A DNA stretch of 64,000 nucleotides from Boswellia sacra (taxonomy: Eukaryota > Streptophyta > Magnoliopsida > Sapindales > Burseraceae): the NCBI GenBank assembly GCA_013180625.2, contig SNVD02006168.1:124001-188000 (forward strand). Reading direction: 5' to 3'. The position numbers and the translations under genes are program-made. Shown in pieces: positions 1 to 11,096 of the stretch (the stretch's first letter is position 1; each line of letters opens with the position of its first letter). The notes below the pieces were generated by a model. It did no database searches, had not been told where the DNA came from, and was given only the letters and a program-made list of their open reading frames with translations.

Positions 1-873
1 GACATATAAAATTTCATAGCATTCCAAATTCATTAAGTATCTCAAAATCTTCATGTTTCTAGATACAAAAATTCTGTAAATTCATTTCTAGAACTGACCT
101 CTCTATTTTCCAAAATACATGATAATTTGTAATAAATTCGTAAAATCACAAAACTCTCCAGATTCAAACTAGACATATACAAAAACTCGTATCCCAAATT
201 TCATAATTTTTGAAGACCTCTAGATACCTCAAATCACTTACCCAAAACTGATTTTCTGCAGAAAAACTGAATTTCTAGTAGTAAACAGTAAACTTCGAAA
301 ATTCATAATAAATTGCATACTCAACATTTTTCAGTGAATCCAACTTTAAACAAATCCTTATGATGTCTATTTTAACATATATAAATTTCAGAATCAGATT
401 CAAAGCCAATAAATTGTAGAAATTTTCGAAATTTCTACTGTTCACAGAACCCTAAATTTCTATCATTATCATCAAAACTCAAAATTTCCTCAAACAAATT
501 CTATAACAATCAACAAGAATATGAAATACTTTGAATAATACTTTCAATTTCATCATTGTTCTTCTTTCTCTCTCTATCTTCTCTCTCTAAAAATTTTTCA
601 AATGTCTAATAACTCCTCTAAATTCATTTCTATAGTTAGAATTCAAGATATTGAATTTAATTTGGGTTAAAAATGAAATTATTACCTTGAGAAACCCTCA
701 AAAATCCTCCAAATTTGCTACTTCCCTTGAGCTCTCTCTCCCTTCCCACGTCTGTCTTCTTCTCCTCTCTATCTAGATTTTTCTTTCTTTCTTTTTTTTT
801 GTGTCTTATAAAAATTAGAAAAAGGAAAAATGGGCTGGGCTTTTGCACTTTGCCCAAATAGTGGCCCGTTACA
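1..873 (-). repeat. Possible LTR-derived sequence, truncated by window start
   Basis: AT-rich stretch without a credible gene. Read on the minus strand it begins TGTAACGGGCC at about 873, a start typical of Ty3/gypsy LTRs, and continues through pyrimidine-rich and A-rich sequence to the window edge. Several short phrases recur in 1-480 (for example variants of 'ctagatac' followed by 'aaattc'). The other LTR end lies outside the window, so neither a target duplication nor an internal domain can be checked. It could equally be ordinary AT-rich intergenic DNA. Confidence 0.3.
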
Positions 874-1533
874 AATGTCTTTTATTGTTTAGGTTTTGGG
901 GCAATATTTCTTTTTATTCGTGTTATACTATTCAGTTCTTTCCATCATATTTGACTGTTAATGCTTCGTATGCATCTTTAGGATTTTGAAGCTAGTTTTT
1001 TATATATATTTAGTGAAAGGGGCTATCATCCAAAATAAGTTATAGGGCTTTTTTAGCTATTTTATGAAACTACAGATAGTGGACACAGATGATACAATGG
1101 AAGCTATTCCAGATGTAGAAGAAATCTACATAAGTAAGATAGTAATTCTTTTAGCTTTAACATTCAAATACCTTTTTATTTATAGGTTTAACCACTGTGC
1201 CTTATGGGCTTATAGCAAAAGGTTTGACTTTCCTCTGACAAATAAATTCTAATAGCTATTTATTTTTTTTGAATACATAAAATTGTGAATTTATTATAAA
1301 CAAATTATAGATTAATTCTCTATAATCTAGCAATCTCCATTGTTTTTAATATTTTTTATTTTTTATTTGCTATTTGTTAAGGCATTGCACGCAAGGCATA
1401 CATGTTACTGCTTTACTCTTATTTATTAATAATGCATCTCTGTCAGTTATAGGTGTACAATGTAATTAGAGTTATGAATTTATTTCTCGATTAGATTGTA
1501 CTCATTTTACCTATTTATGAATACAAATATCAG
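874..1533. other. AT-rich spacer, no supported gene
   Basis: A short open frame begins at 1064 (MKLQIVDTDDTMEAIPDVEE...) and runs into a possible splice donor near 1133, so it could be an exon relic, but I do not recognise it. The rest is AT-rich with no motif I can name. Confidence 0.4.
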
Positions 1534-1565
1534 GTGGATATGCTGCTGGATATTACAGTTACAAG
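1534..1565 (+). pseudogene. Oligopeptidase A-like exon scrap
   Basis: A 32-base stretch flanked by an AG acceptor and a GTAA donor encodes GGYAAGYYSYK. That matches from memory the strongly conserved GGYAAGYYSYKWAE segment of plant oligopeptidase A (M3 family thimet-type metallopeptidase). No other exon of that family is seen nearby, so it is at most a relic. The match is short; the perfect exon-like edges make chance less likely. Confidence 0.3.
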
Positions 1566-1796
1566 GTAATTAATACATATTCTTGTGATTCCTATGTCTC
1601 CAGTGTTTTGCCTACTAAGGTTGGAACTAAATTAATTTATTGTTCTCATCAACTATGTTGATTACTGTCATTGTAATCAAAGCAACTGTGGAGCTGCCAT
1701 CGTAAGTCTCTTCCAGTTGATTTTGGCTTCTGTTTTATGATAAGTCAATGAGAATTAATTTTTTAATTATATTGTGTTTTGATGGGTTCTTTGTAG

Positions 1797-2034
1797 TTCT
1801 CCAAAGACGCCTATAGAGCTTGCCATTGACTTCATCCTACATGATTTTGAGATGGCAGGTTAGTTCTATAGCATTGTTGTTGTGAAAAGGTACTTTTTTC
1901 TGGGTTGTAAATTGTGTGACTCATAGATGGTGTTTGGATGCAGAGGTTGAGCCAATATCAACCTATGCAGATTTAGGTGAGAGAGAGTTTTTGGTAGTAG
2001 ATGAAAGAGGTTATGGTCATTTACTCTATAAAAT
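1797..2034 (+). pseudogene. Polyamine oxidase-like gene fragment
   Basis: Two exon-like pieces separated by an 85-base intron. Piece 1 (1797-1858, after AG, before GT) encodes SPKTPIELAIDFILHDFEMA. Piece 2 (from 1944, after CAG) continues [15 protein letters not shown] then [14 protein letters not shown]. Both match from memory the mid-region of plant FAD-dependent polyamine oxidases (PAO1-like; oxidation of spermidine/spermine). After KMA the similarity stops and a stop codon follows within 20 codons. The FAD-binding N-terminus and the C-terminus are absent, so this is a fragment that kept its intron, implying DNA-level copying rather than retrocopying. Confidence 0.55.
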
Positions 2035-2430
2035 GGCAACATTGGTCCAGAGAGCAGTCAAGGGTAAACTTCAGAAATGGTAGAATTTCCATCTGCCTTC
2101 ACATTAGAAGGGCGACCTTCTGTAGTGTCAACTTTGAAAGAGAGATTGAAAAGACTATGGTTATATGTAGTTCAAAGATGGCCTACGGTATATACTTCCC
2201 CGTTTAATTGTTTTGCTCGTGCAAAGCCAATATATGATTTTATTTTTAATTTTTATATTTTAATCTCTTTGAGTAATACAAATATAAATTGAACTATCTT
2301 TGATTCTCATTCATTTGGACATGACTTAAATTTATTGTTTCTAAAAAAGTTACACAGATTGTTTTAGTGTTATTATCTATTGGGCCTTTTGTTGAAAAAA
2401 ATCCTCGACAATTTGATTGTTTAGACATCT
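2035..2430. other. Spacer between PAO-like fragment and CACTA element
   Basis: Contains short open frames but none with recognisable protein similarity or a gene-like structure. The sequence just before 2431 is the insertion site of the CACTA element. Confidence 0.4.
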
Positions 2431-2464
2431 GATCACTAGTAGAAAAATAGGATACAGCAACATA

Positions 2465-2665
2465 GCTTTCGCAACGTGCATTGGTTGCACGTTGCAAAAG
2501 CCCCTTTTTGGCAACGTGCGCTCCATGCACGTTGCGAAAAATGATTTTCAGCAACATGCAACATATGCACGTTGCTGAAAGACTCTATCGCAACGTGCAT
2601 TTTTTGCACGTTGCAAAAAGTGTCGAATTTAGCAACGTGCATATGCTGCACGTTGCGAAAAGTGT
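2465..2665. repeat. Left subterminal palindrome array of the CACTA element
   Basis: About five units of the form GCAACGTGCA-spacer-TGCACGTTGC with a few variable bases in the middle. Each can fold into a hairpin. The short open frames here that read as repeated HVAK/MHVA peptides are by-products of the repeat. Confidence 0.8.
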
Positions 2666-3900
2666 TGCTCTTATGAATTTATTTGTTAATTAAATATTGA
2701 AATCAAGAAAATGTAATTTTTATATTAGTAACTTAAAAAAGTCTTCTTAAATTATTAAAACATAATTAAAATTACTTTGAATTTTAAATGTAATGAAAAA
2801 TTATTTTAAATGTTATGAAAAATTACACTAATTGAGTAATTTCATATTTTGAAATTAAATAAAATTAAAAATTAAAAATATAAGAAAATTAATTAAATAA
2901 CATAATTTTATATTTAAATATAAATTTAAAAATTTTTAACAATATTTAAACAAAAAGGAAATATTATTTTCTATATATAATAATGAATTTTTAAATATAA
3001 ATTTTTTAATGTAGAAATTGTATAAAATAAATTAAATTATTTTACAATGAAATCACATCATATATTTTTTTTTTTGTAAAATTAAGAAAGTAAAAATATC
3101 AAATTAAATTTTATTTTGAAATAATACAACTAGTACAAGGAAGAAAAGGACATACCTATCCGAAATAAAATTATTTTATAATTTCTAAGTGATGAAAATC
3201 ACATTATTTAAATTTTTTTGATAAAAATTAAGGAACATTGTTTAAATTTTTTGATAAAAATTAAGGAATTAAAAATCTCAAATTAAATTTTATTTTAAAA
3301 TTATATAACATTTGCATTGAAGTGAAAATTATTATAATTTATTCTAAAAATTAGTATACAAAATTAGATTGAAAAAACTCAAACGACATCGTTTAGTATA
3401 CAAAATTAGATTAAAAGGCAACAACCCTCCCCATTTACATAACGCGATATTCTCCTCATTGGAGCCCTAAGAGAAGCTCACCTACACCATTCTCTACCGC
3501 AGATCGTCTCTGAGTCTCCAACATCCTCTCACCTTGTTCCAGCTCGCCGGTTCTTTTGCTTGCCTCTACCATTTGTGACTGCCACTGTGAGTCTTTATCA
3601 ATTTGCATTTTTTAAGGCTGCTAGGCATGTTATTTAAATGGGTTGTGAAAAAACTGGACAAGGGAGCTATTTGTGATTTGTTTCATTTTGTGTATGGCAT
3701 TGATTAGTTAGGATCTATGAAATTTGAAGTTCAGTTTCTTTGATTCGAATATGCTGGGGTTTATTTGAGAAATTGATCAATTGTATTAGAGTTGATCCCA
3801 TCATGGTATTACCGCTCGACTTCTGTCTCTTCAAATTTTTATCAACCCCACTTGACCCACTATTGCTGTTCAACTCCTCGTCTCCACCTCCTCTTTCTTT

Positions 3901-4221
3901 ATGTTGTCCTCCCTTTTCGGTCGTTCGTCTTCCTTTCGATCAAAATTTCAATCTTTTGTAGCTTTCTCAACTCTGCAATATCACATTGAAAATCAATGTG
4001 GTCACAGTGGGTATGGTAGTGCTAGTTATGGTGTTTGTCATGGAGGAAGAGAGAGTGTTGGATTTAGTTATGGTGGTGGTGGTTTTTGTGATGCTACCGG
4101 TGCTCTAGTGGAGGAGCTTGGCTTCAAGTTCACGTTTTTCTTGGATGCAGAGGGAAAGAGGAGTGAACGTTCCTGCCATGGTTTCACTTCTTTGCAGTGG
4201 CTACAAAGTCTAAGGGTTTGA
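3901..4221 (+). pseudogene. Unrecognised open frame inside the CACTA element
   Basis: An uninterrupted 106-codon frame with a Gly/Ser/Tyr-rich middle (GYGSASYGVCHGG, SYGGGGF) followed by a more ordinary acidic and basic stretch. I do not recognise the protein. A pyrimidine-rich leader-like sequence precedes it (3440-3590). It is probably another captured exon or a chance frame; no function is proposed. Confidence 0.25.
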
Positions 4222-4390
4222 GGTTCTTTTTTCTTTTGCATTTTTATTCAATCAATTTGGGGTTTGCAACTACTTGTTCGCTTGGTTTATGGCAAATTCT
4301 TTAAGAACATTTGTGTAAAATTAGTGCTTAAACTTTTGGTCTGGAGAACATTCAATCAATCCTGTTATAATGCATTCATTGCATTCATTG

Positions 4391-4549
4391 ACGTTGAAAA
4401 GCATGTTATGGACATCTCGTGTTTACTCTGTTGCTCTTGGAATGTTGGTTTCTCTCCTTCTGGGTCTCAACATGTCCTGGACTGCTATATCTGCTGCACT
4501 TGTTCTTATGGCTCTTGATTTCAAGGATGCTCAACCAATTCTAGAAAAG
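4391..4549 (+). pseudogene. LSI2/ArsB-NhaD-type transporter exon fragment captured by CACTA
   Basis: This stretch encodes LKSMLWTSRVYSVALG, then GLNMSWTAISAALVLMALDF and KDAQPILEK, ending at a GT donor (4550). The GLNMSWTAI...AL..LDFKDA...LEKV pattern is, from family knowledge, diagnostic of plant LSI2-like silicon/anion efflux transporters. The next exon of that family (FFCGMFITVDG-type) is not found downstream, so only one exon was copied. It lies within the transposon and in the same orientation as the zinc-finger fragment that follows. Confidence 0.6.
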
Positions 4550-4689
4550 GTAAATTATATCTGCAACGGGGCTTTTCATCCTGTCCTTGTATTATTTGAA
4601 GTTTGGGCTCCACAGCTTGGTTACGCTTTAATTGTTTGATTGCTACCTGTGTATGTGATCTAATTTCCTTATTCACATAATTTTGCCAG

Positions 4690-5587
4690 GGGCCCTGGAG
4701 GACTGGAGCACAAGATGAATATTGGATTAATTGGTAATGGTGCACTACAACAGCTTCCTTTGACTTCAAATTGGTCACTAGGAGGGGCTGAGCAGTATGG
4801 ATTTCACTTTTCTTCTTCTTGGCCTTTTGCTGGTAACCATTGTTCTGGAGTAGTGCATGAGAATGCTGCTAATCAGCCTCCTTCAGTTCTGAAAGGATGG
4901 CGTAATGGTGACTGGATTTGCAACTGTGGTTTTCATAACTATTCCTCACGTGTGCAGGTATGTGATCATACCTGCCTGGATATGATAAAACCTTCCCAAC
5001 TGTTGACAGATCTAAATTCTTTTAGTTCTTATTCTTTGTTTGACATATTTTGATTTTCCTTGCAGTGCAAGAAATGCAATGCCTCTCTACCATGAGGTAC
5101 ACTCTCCTTCCTTGTCAACAGAGTAATGAGAACTTGCACACCAGTTGTATTTTGGCTGCCAATTATCCCTGTTTGTGAAATGAAATATGGTGATGATAGT
5201 GAATTTTTGTTATTTATTGGTTGTTTAAATCAGCTTGTGGTATTTATAAAACTATCAAATATCAAGGTGCGTAGAGTTGACATGCAATATGATTCCCCAC
5301 TTGTTGTAATGGGATCAATTTTGCTTGTGATGGATCATGCATGCTTCTAACATTGTTTGAGGTTTTAATGTTAAAAAGTTGATCAGTATTTACAATATCT
5401 TTCTTCTCTGCTTTTTTTATTCCCCTTATTATTTGCATATTTGAGTTCCATATGAAGTGATTAGGTTAAACTGATTTATCCTTTGTTATTATTTCCACTT
5501 TAGGCTACATGGCGCTAGGAACAAAACGTTTGGCATCTGAAGAGTTTGTTCATGACTGGGATAACAAAAGGTTGAATTCAAGAAAAG
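4690..5587 (+). pseudogene. RanBP2-type zinc-finger gene fragment captured by CACTA
   Basis: Three exon-like blocks with introns kept. The first (about 4690-4957) ends GWRNGDWICNCGFHNYSSRVQ before a GT donor. The second (about 5066-5092) adds CKKCNAS. Together these give the Cys4 pattern W-x-C-x2-C-(10)-C-x2-C of a RanBP2/Npl4-type zinc finger, an RNA- or protein-binding module. The third (5507-5587) encodes LGTKRLASEEFVHDWDNKRLN, the tail seen after this finger in small plant RanBP2 proteins. A stop follows SLP in block 2, and block 3 needs a frame change, so no full protein can be made. Confidence 0.65.
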
Positions 5588-6130
5588 TAAGGACTCATTT
5601 TCTCTTTTGGCATTTTAGATCATGCCTATTGTCAATATCACCCCTCTACCAACTTTTTTAATTTTTCATTGTGTTTTTTCTGGATGGTCTTATATATAAA
5701 TGTGCACCAGAAATTAAATCCAGTTGAGCAAACACCCACAGATGATGCAAAAGCTGGAGCGTACCCTTCTTTATTACATTCAACTAATTTTCTTCTAACT
5801 TGTTCATATTTTCTTCTATAGGACTTCTTGGTGTTTATCAAATTGCTTCAAGAGGATGAAAGATTTAAAGAGTTGCAGAAGACATATTTTCATTTTTAAT
5901 GGTTGTGTCACTCGTGAAGCTTCCAAACATGATCATGTAGTACTTTTTATTTCTTTATTCTAAGCTATTTAGGCTACTATATTTAGAATAACTGAAACTT
6001 TTAGTGTTGTAATGATATTTATTTTAATTTAAATGAGCACTTTTTATTACATTTAATTGTGTAATTTAGTGTTATCACTTGTATTATGATGTATATAATT
6101 ATAAGTATTATAAATTACCCAAAAATACAA

Positions 6131-6132
<2 letters not shown>

Positions 6133-6168
<36 letters not shown>
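6133..6168. repeat. (TA)n microsatellite inside CACTA element
   Basis: About 17 uninterrupted TA dinucleotides. They generate the artefactual Tyr-Ile repeat peptides seen in several frames. Confidence 0.95.
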
Positions 6169-6169
<1 letters not shown>

Positions 6170-6420
6170 CCTAAACGTGCACGTTGCCTTTTCACATATA
6201 GCAACGTGCATTGCGCGTTGGTAAAAATTAAAAAAGGCATGACTTTTAGCAACGTGCAATGCACGTTGCGAAATCGTTTACTGCAACAGGAAAAAAGACC
6301 TTTCGCAACGTGCATTGCACGTTGCCGTAGGTTAGGAACTTTTAGCAACAAGTTGAACAACAATGTGCGTTTGCACGTTGCGAAAGGGTTTTCGCAACGT
6401 GCAATGCACGTTGCCGTAGC
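6170..6420. repeat. Right subterminal palindrome array of the CACTA element
   Basis: At least five GCAACGTGCA/TGCACGTTGC-type palindromes, the mirror of the left array. Several are almost uninterrupted (for example GCAACGTGCAATGCACGTTGC-like units). They sit immediately inside the right terminal repeat. Confidence 0.8.
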
Positions 6421-6699
6421 CCCTTTTTCTACTAGTGGATATAGTGCTTATTAGTTAAGCAAGATCTCTTTGTGATGAACTATCAGGTGCTTCCTGTTAG
6501 CCCTAAGGCTACATGATAATTTTGATGATAACAATACACATTGATTAATTGAGATTTACTAACATGTTTATTTATGTGCAAGAGTAAGATCATTGAAATA
6601 ATTGTAAAATCAAGAAGAGGCTTATTAAAATGAAGTGTTGAAGCTAAGGAGAAGACTACATGTTAAAGGCACCAAAGTTTAAGAACAAGGATTGATTCA

Positions 6700-7400
6700 A
6701 GGAATGTGACACATGAGTAATGTTCAATCAATTGGTCATATATTTCTCTACAAATGTCCAAATAACGTGATTCTTGAGCCTTTGAAAAGCTTACTCAATT
6801 TATAACATTTCATATGTTTTAAAGAAATTCAAATTTCAAGTGTAAGGTTGTCCAAATCATCATGCAAGTTGAAAGACAAATGGAAGCAGCTGACATGAGC
6901 ACTGAATACTCTTTTGGACATATCTTGAGCTAGAAAAATCAAAATGACTTGATTCTTATGGCATTGGAAAGAGAACTTAATGAATCACATTTCATATGTT
7001 TTGAAGAAATTCAAATTTCAAATGAAAGGCTGACATAATTGACATGGAATTCGGTGGACTGACACAGAGAAGAAAAATCAACTCATTTGAGTACCGAATG
7101 ATATTTTGTCCATATCTTGAGTTAGAGATATCCAAATGACTTGATTCTTATGGAATTGGAAAGATAATTCAATGGATCAGATTTCATATTCTTTGAATAA
7201 ATTCAAATTTTAAACAAAAGGCCGACATAATACACATGCAAGTTGGTGGACTGACACATGGAAGAAAAATCAAGTCATATGAGCACCGAATGGTTTTTTA
7301 GTCATATCTTAAGCTACAGATATCCAAATGACTTGGTTATTGATGCTTTGGAAAGCTTATTCAATTGTGCAGATCTTTTTGTTTTGAAGATTTTCAAATT
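6700..7400. repeat. ~180-200 bp degenerate tandem repeats inside the solo LTR
   Basis: Four diverged units share the order: GAGCACTGAAT-like phrase, CATATCTTGAGCTA-like phrase, CCAAATGACTTGATTCTTATG, GGAAAG, then a CATATGTTTTGAAGAAATTCAAATTTC-like phrase. Unit starts are near 6708, 6890, 7072 and 7277. Confidence 0.75.
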
Positions 7401-7725
7401 TGAAACAGAACATTGACAAAAATGGCAGACAAAATTACAGTTTTTATGGTGGGTAGAAAATTTGTAGTTAGTGTCTTCACTTGATTAAGTTCATCTCATT
7501 TGCCTATAAAAGGAGCCCTTCTCCCATGCATTCAGCAAGAGAAGTGAAGTGAAGAATCCATCAAGCCACCAATAAGAGAAATATCAAGTTTAGAGAGCTT
7601 TTATATTCTTTATCTACTCTTTGAAGAGAGTTGTACTTTTGTTGTAAAAATTTTTTTGTTCTTGTATTTTGGTGAGATTGAGATCTTGTTGTAAAGGATA
7701 AAAGTTATCCTTGAGAGAACTCTTT

Positions 7726-8010
7726 CCTTGGTGAGGTTGTTCATCAAGAAGAACTCTTGGTGTGGTGTTATCAAGAGTTGAAAGAAAGTTGCCTTGGTGA
7801 GGTTGTTCATCAAGAAGAACTCTTGGTGTGGTGTTATCAAGGGTTGAAGGAAGTTGCCTTGGTGAGGTTGTTCATCAAGAAGAACTCTTGGTGTGGTGTT
7901 ATCAAGAGTTGAAGGAAGTTGTCTTGGTGAGGTTGTTCATCAAGAAGAACTCTTGGTGTGGTGTTATCAAGAGTTGAAGGAAAAAGTCTTGGTGAGGTTG
8001 TTCATCAAGC
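7726..8010. repeat. ~65 bp minisatellite inside the solo LTR
   Basis: Five near-identical units, each starting CCTTGGTGAGGTTGTTCATC (or TCTTGG...) and followed by AAGAAGAACTCTTGGTGTGG. Starts are at 7726, 7792, 7857, 7922 and 7987; the last is truncated. The high identity suggests recent expansion. Confidence 0.9.
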
Positions 8011-8512
8011 AAGTTGTAAAGATTTCTATAACTTAGTGGAAAGCCTAGCTTGTGGAGCTAGGAACCCGTGGACGTAGGCAAGGTTTGCCGAACCATGTAC
8101 ATCGAGTTTGCACTTTCTCTATCCCTATCCTCTTTACATTTACTTGCACTTGTGATTGTTCTTTATTGCCATTCTCTTGATTGCATTCTATTTTCATCTT
8201 CTTCACCTTTGTTCTTAAAGAAAGATTTAAATAATTTTGATCTTTCAAGAAAAGTTTTCTAAATCCGTTTTTATAAATAAAAACCCAATTCACCCCCTCT
8301 CTTGGGTTGCCATACCTGGGTCAACACTTCCTGTTGCATGTGAATTTTTGCAGTTAGTTCTTCGTACCAATATGATGTTCTTCTATTTTGAATGTGATTT
8401 ATAAGGTTCCATATTTCTGCAATAGTAGTTATGTGAAATAATGGATGAGGATTTTATTTACCATGATTTTTCTCCCATTCAAGTTTATATTACCATATAT
8501 CAAAACGTGCAG

Positions 8513-9427
8513 CTGGCATTCGTTATGCATTCATTGGAAAACCAATGAATCAAAGGCCTAGGTATCGATTTCTCTCTGTTTCTTTTTAGTCAATAAGACA
8601 ATACTAGTAAGGACCTATAGGCTTTTCTTAGTCATATTTGTGTTAGGTCTTTATGTGCACCAATTTGTACATTTGGTGATTAATATCATATAAGCACCAG
8701 ATTTTTTGAGCAAACTTTTATATTACCATCTACTGCAGATACCAAATACTAGGTGTGTTCCTTTTGATTCAGCTATGCATCATCGCTGCTGAAGGTCTAC
8801 GACGCAATAATTTATCTTCTATTGCTAGTTCAGTTCATCAAACATCCTTGGGTTCCCACCAAATCTCAGCAGGTTTTTATTTTTGAACTCATGTTTGTTA
8901 TTACTTTAAAAGTGTTCAGAAGTGACCGACAATATGAGTTTTCTTAACAGTTAAGCTTACCTTAAATCTGTGCATTATGAAGTAGATGTTCTTTTGTTAT
9001 TTTGTTAAATAATCTACTTAAGCCGATTCTTTATAACGTTAAAACACTATATCAATTAATCTAATCTGGATTATTTGCCAAGTTAAACTTTGTATGACTA
9101 CAGAATGTAGAGTTAGGATTGTCGACTTTTCAATATCGAGGTCTAGTGAAGCACCTCAAGCAGCTGACAACAAGAATTAATTCTGATTCTAGAAATACAT
9201 AATGAAGACATGCCAGCAATCTTTTTCAAATAGTGGCCCCCATAAGAGGGATTGTTATGTGATGTGTGACCAATTTTTTTCACATGTTTGTTTACTCTAA
9301 CCATAGCTACTTCTTTATTCATGGTCTTATAGGGCGAGGTTTGCCTGTCTTGAATGAAGAAGGCAGTTTGATACCTATGGAAACTGATAAAGGAAGTTAG
9401 GTGGTAGATTCTTCATCAACTTTAGAG
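8513..9427 (+). pseudogene. PEX10-like gene fragment (peroxisome biogenesis)
   Basis: Three exon-like blocks with correct AG/GT edges. Block 1 (8513-8561) encodes GIRYAFIGKPMNQRPR. Block 2 (8739-8872) encodes YQILGVFLLIQLCIIAAEGL and then RRNNLSSIASSVHQTSLG. Block 3 (9333-9427) encodes GRGLPVLNEEGSLIPMETDKGS, then an in-frame TAG (9398-9400), then VVDSSSTLE. This is the middle of PEX10, the peroxisomal RING-type E3 ligase, including its hydrophobic membrane segment. The N-terminus and the C-terminal RING finger are missing, and the reading frame is broken, so it is a pseudogene fragment made by DNA-level duplication (introns retained). Confidence 0.7.
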
Positions 9428-11096
9428 GTGTGTGCATAGTTCTTAAGCATACTTGTTGAATAATGTTATCATGTATTTATGTACAAAATAATATTCTGTC
9501 TCTCTTTTGCTTTCCATGCTTTTAGATCTAGGTTGTTGTGTTGAGAAAATCAATGGAGTCAAAGATAAGGGATTAAAAAAATGAAGGATAGGAAAGTTGC
9601 TTGTTAAAGAGCTTCCTATTTGGCTTAGCCCTTGAAGTAGTTGATCAAAGAGCTTTACCCTGTTAGTTTTTACAATTTTGGTCCCCAATGCAATATAGTT
9701 TTCTTGGGGCCTTAGATCAGTCCTCGTGTTATAACTGAGATGCTGTAAGTTTTAGATTTCCTGTGAGGTAAATCTTAACATCTGATGGGTTTTATTCAAA
9801 AAATAATAACATCTTTTATGAATGATTCATGCGAATTTATTTCTAGACCTTTTTTTTTGCAAGCTTTTTGCGGTTTGAAGATTATCGTTACTGAATTGAA
9901 AATGGTCAATTGCGTTTGTCACCTGCAAAACAAGGGAGCATGAAAAATTAATTAGGGTCCTTTGAAGACCACTTATTCTAGAAATTTTTTTTCCATAGTT
10001 GTACTCTCTTTGGAGCTTTTGATAGCACTTCCTAGTTAATCATCTAAGTGATTCTTCAATCAAACAATGTGATGTAAAGCATAGCCACCACCAAAAACAC
10101 CCTGTGTGCAACTGCCATGCTGCCACCTGTTATTGTAGAGGTTTCTGCTTTATTATTATTATTATTATTATTAATTAATTGTAAGTAGTTTAAGACATAT
10201 GATTTGCATTGAACCCCATTTAGAGCATTCAATGGTGGTAACAAATGAGTATAAAACATTAATATTACATCTTAACGTTGTTATAACTAATCCAAAGGTA
10301 AAAGGTGACTGGAAATTCAAAAAATAAAGCCATTATGTTTTTCCCCATGTTTTCTACAATTTTAATGAGTGGCTATCAGCGGAAAGTAGTAACAAAAATC
10401 TCTATATTTCAATAGGTTGCAGGTACATTGTCAAAGAGTAACAACCCATATAATAAACAAGAGCAGATATGTCATGCTCCTGAATGACGTCAAAGAGGAT
10501 TATTAAGCCAAAGTGAAGAAGTCTTTAGAATCTATAACTTATGTTAACAAATAGAGCTGGAAGTGCACATGAACTTTGGATTACTTGCTTTTATTCAAAG
10601 GTTATTTCTACAACTCACTACATAGATTATTTATAAACTTTGTAAAGTATACCTAATTGTATAGTTCCTTTTATGCTATTTTTTTTAATTATTATTATCA
10701 GTGTTTGTTTGAATTTGGTCAGAGTTGAAGATGGGCTAAGATTATATTAACACTTCAGTATGAGTGAAATGCTCAATTCACTACATAGATTCCTTTTATG
10801 CTTATTGGTCGGTCAGAGTTGAAAATGAACCAATGTTCAATTGCTTGGGATAGAAATGTTGTACGAATAGTTTTACTACGCAGTAATCGATCCCTTCATA
10901 AAATCTATCTTTCTTGACCTTCAGAAAATTATTTTTCTTGTGGAAAAAACATAAAATGTGCACAAAATTGTTTTCTTACTACACAAGGAGATGTTGATTA
11001 AAGGCTGAAATTGCTTGATATTTGTTATGGAAAGGATTTATGGACTATTATTCCGTTTGATTTAGTTTCATTCACGGATATGTTATCCTTGTGCAG
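9428..11096. other. Spacer between PEX10-like and NUP214-like fragments
   Basis: AT-rich with a short (ATT)n run near 10151-10172. I searched for PEX10 RING-finger and NUP214 N-terminal exons and saw neither. Small open frames on both strands have no recognisable content. Confidence 0.45.

Larger units (their letters stand above)
2434..6437. mobile_element. Non-autonomous CACTA (En/Spm) transposon carrying host gene fragments
   Basis: The element starts CACTAGTAGAAAAA at 2434 and ends with the exact reverse complement of that 14-mer at 6437; the next bases of the two ends differ (TAGG versus GGGG). It is flanked by the 3-bp direct repeat GAT (2431-2433 and 6438-6440), as expected for CACTA transposons. 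Both ends hold arrays of short palindromes built on GCAACGTGCA/TGCACGTTGC (2465-2665 and 6170-6420), the subterminal repeats to which CACTA transposases bind. About 4.0 kb long. No transposase reading frame is visible. The interior instead has fragments resembling an LSI2-type transporter and a RanBP2 zinc-finger protein, so it would need a transposase supplied in trans. Confidence 0.85.
6495..8326. mobile_element. Solo LTR, 1.83 kb
   Basis: Begins TGTTAGCC and ends GTCAACA (TGTT...AACA termini) and is flanked by the 5-bp direct repeat CTTCC (6490-6494 and 8327-8331). No primer-binding site, coding region or second LTR accompanies it. This is what remains after recombination between the two LTRs of a retrotransposon. 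The 3' part reads like copia LTRs whose last bases are 'ttcaccccctctcttggg'. Orientation is probably +, because that phrase normally lies at the LTR 3' end. It contains two internal tandem arrays, listed separately. It lies 57 bp from the CACTA element. Confidence 0.85.

Noticed and set aside
2294..2693. Several open frames with repeated MHVAK-like peptides on both strands
   Set aside because: They arise from the CACTA subterminal palindromes and occur in several frames at once.
2434..6437. Short, regularly spaced palindromes considered as a CRISPR-like array
   Set aside because: Spacers are not unique inserts of constant length, units are themselves inverted repeats at transposon ends, and this is plant nuclear DNA.
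6053..6454. Open frames with Tyr-Ile repeats and HVA peptides
   Set aside because: Produced by the (TA)n run and the right-hand palindrome array.
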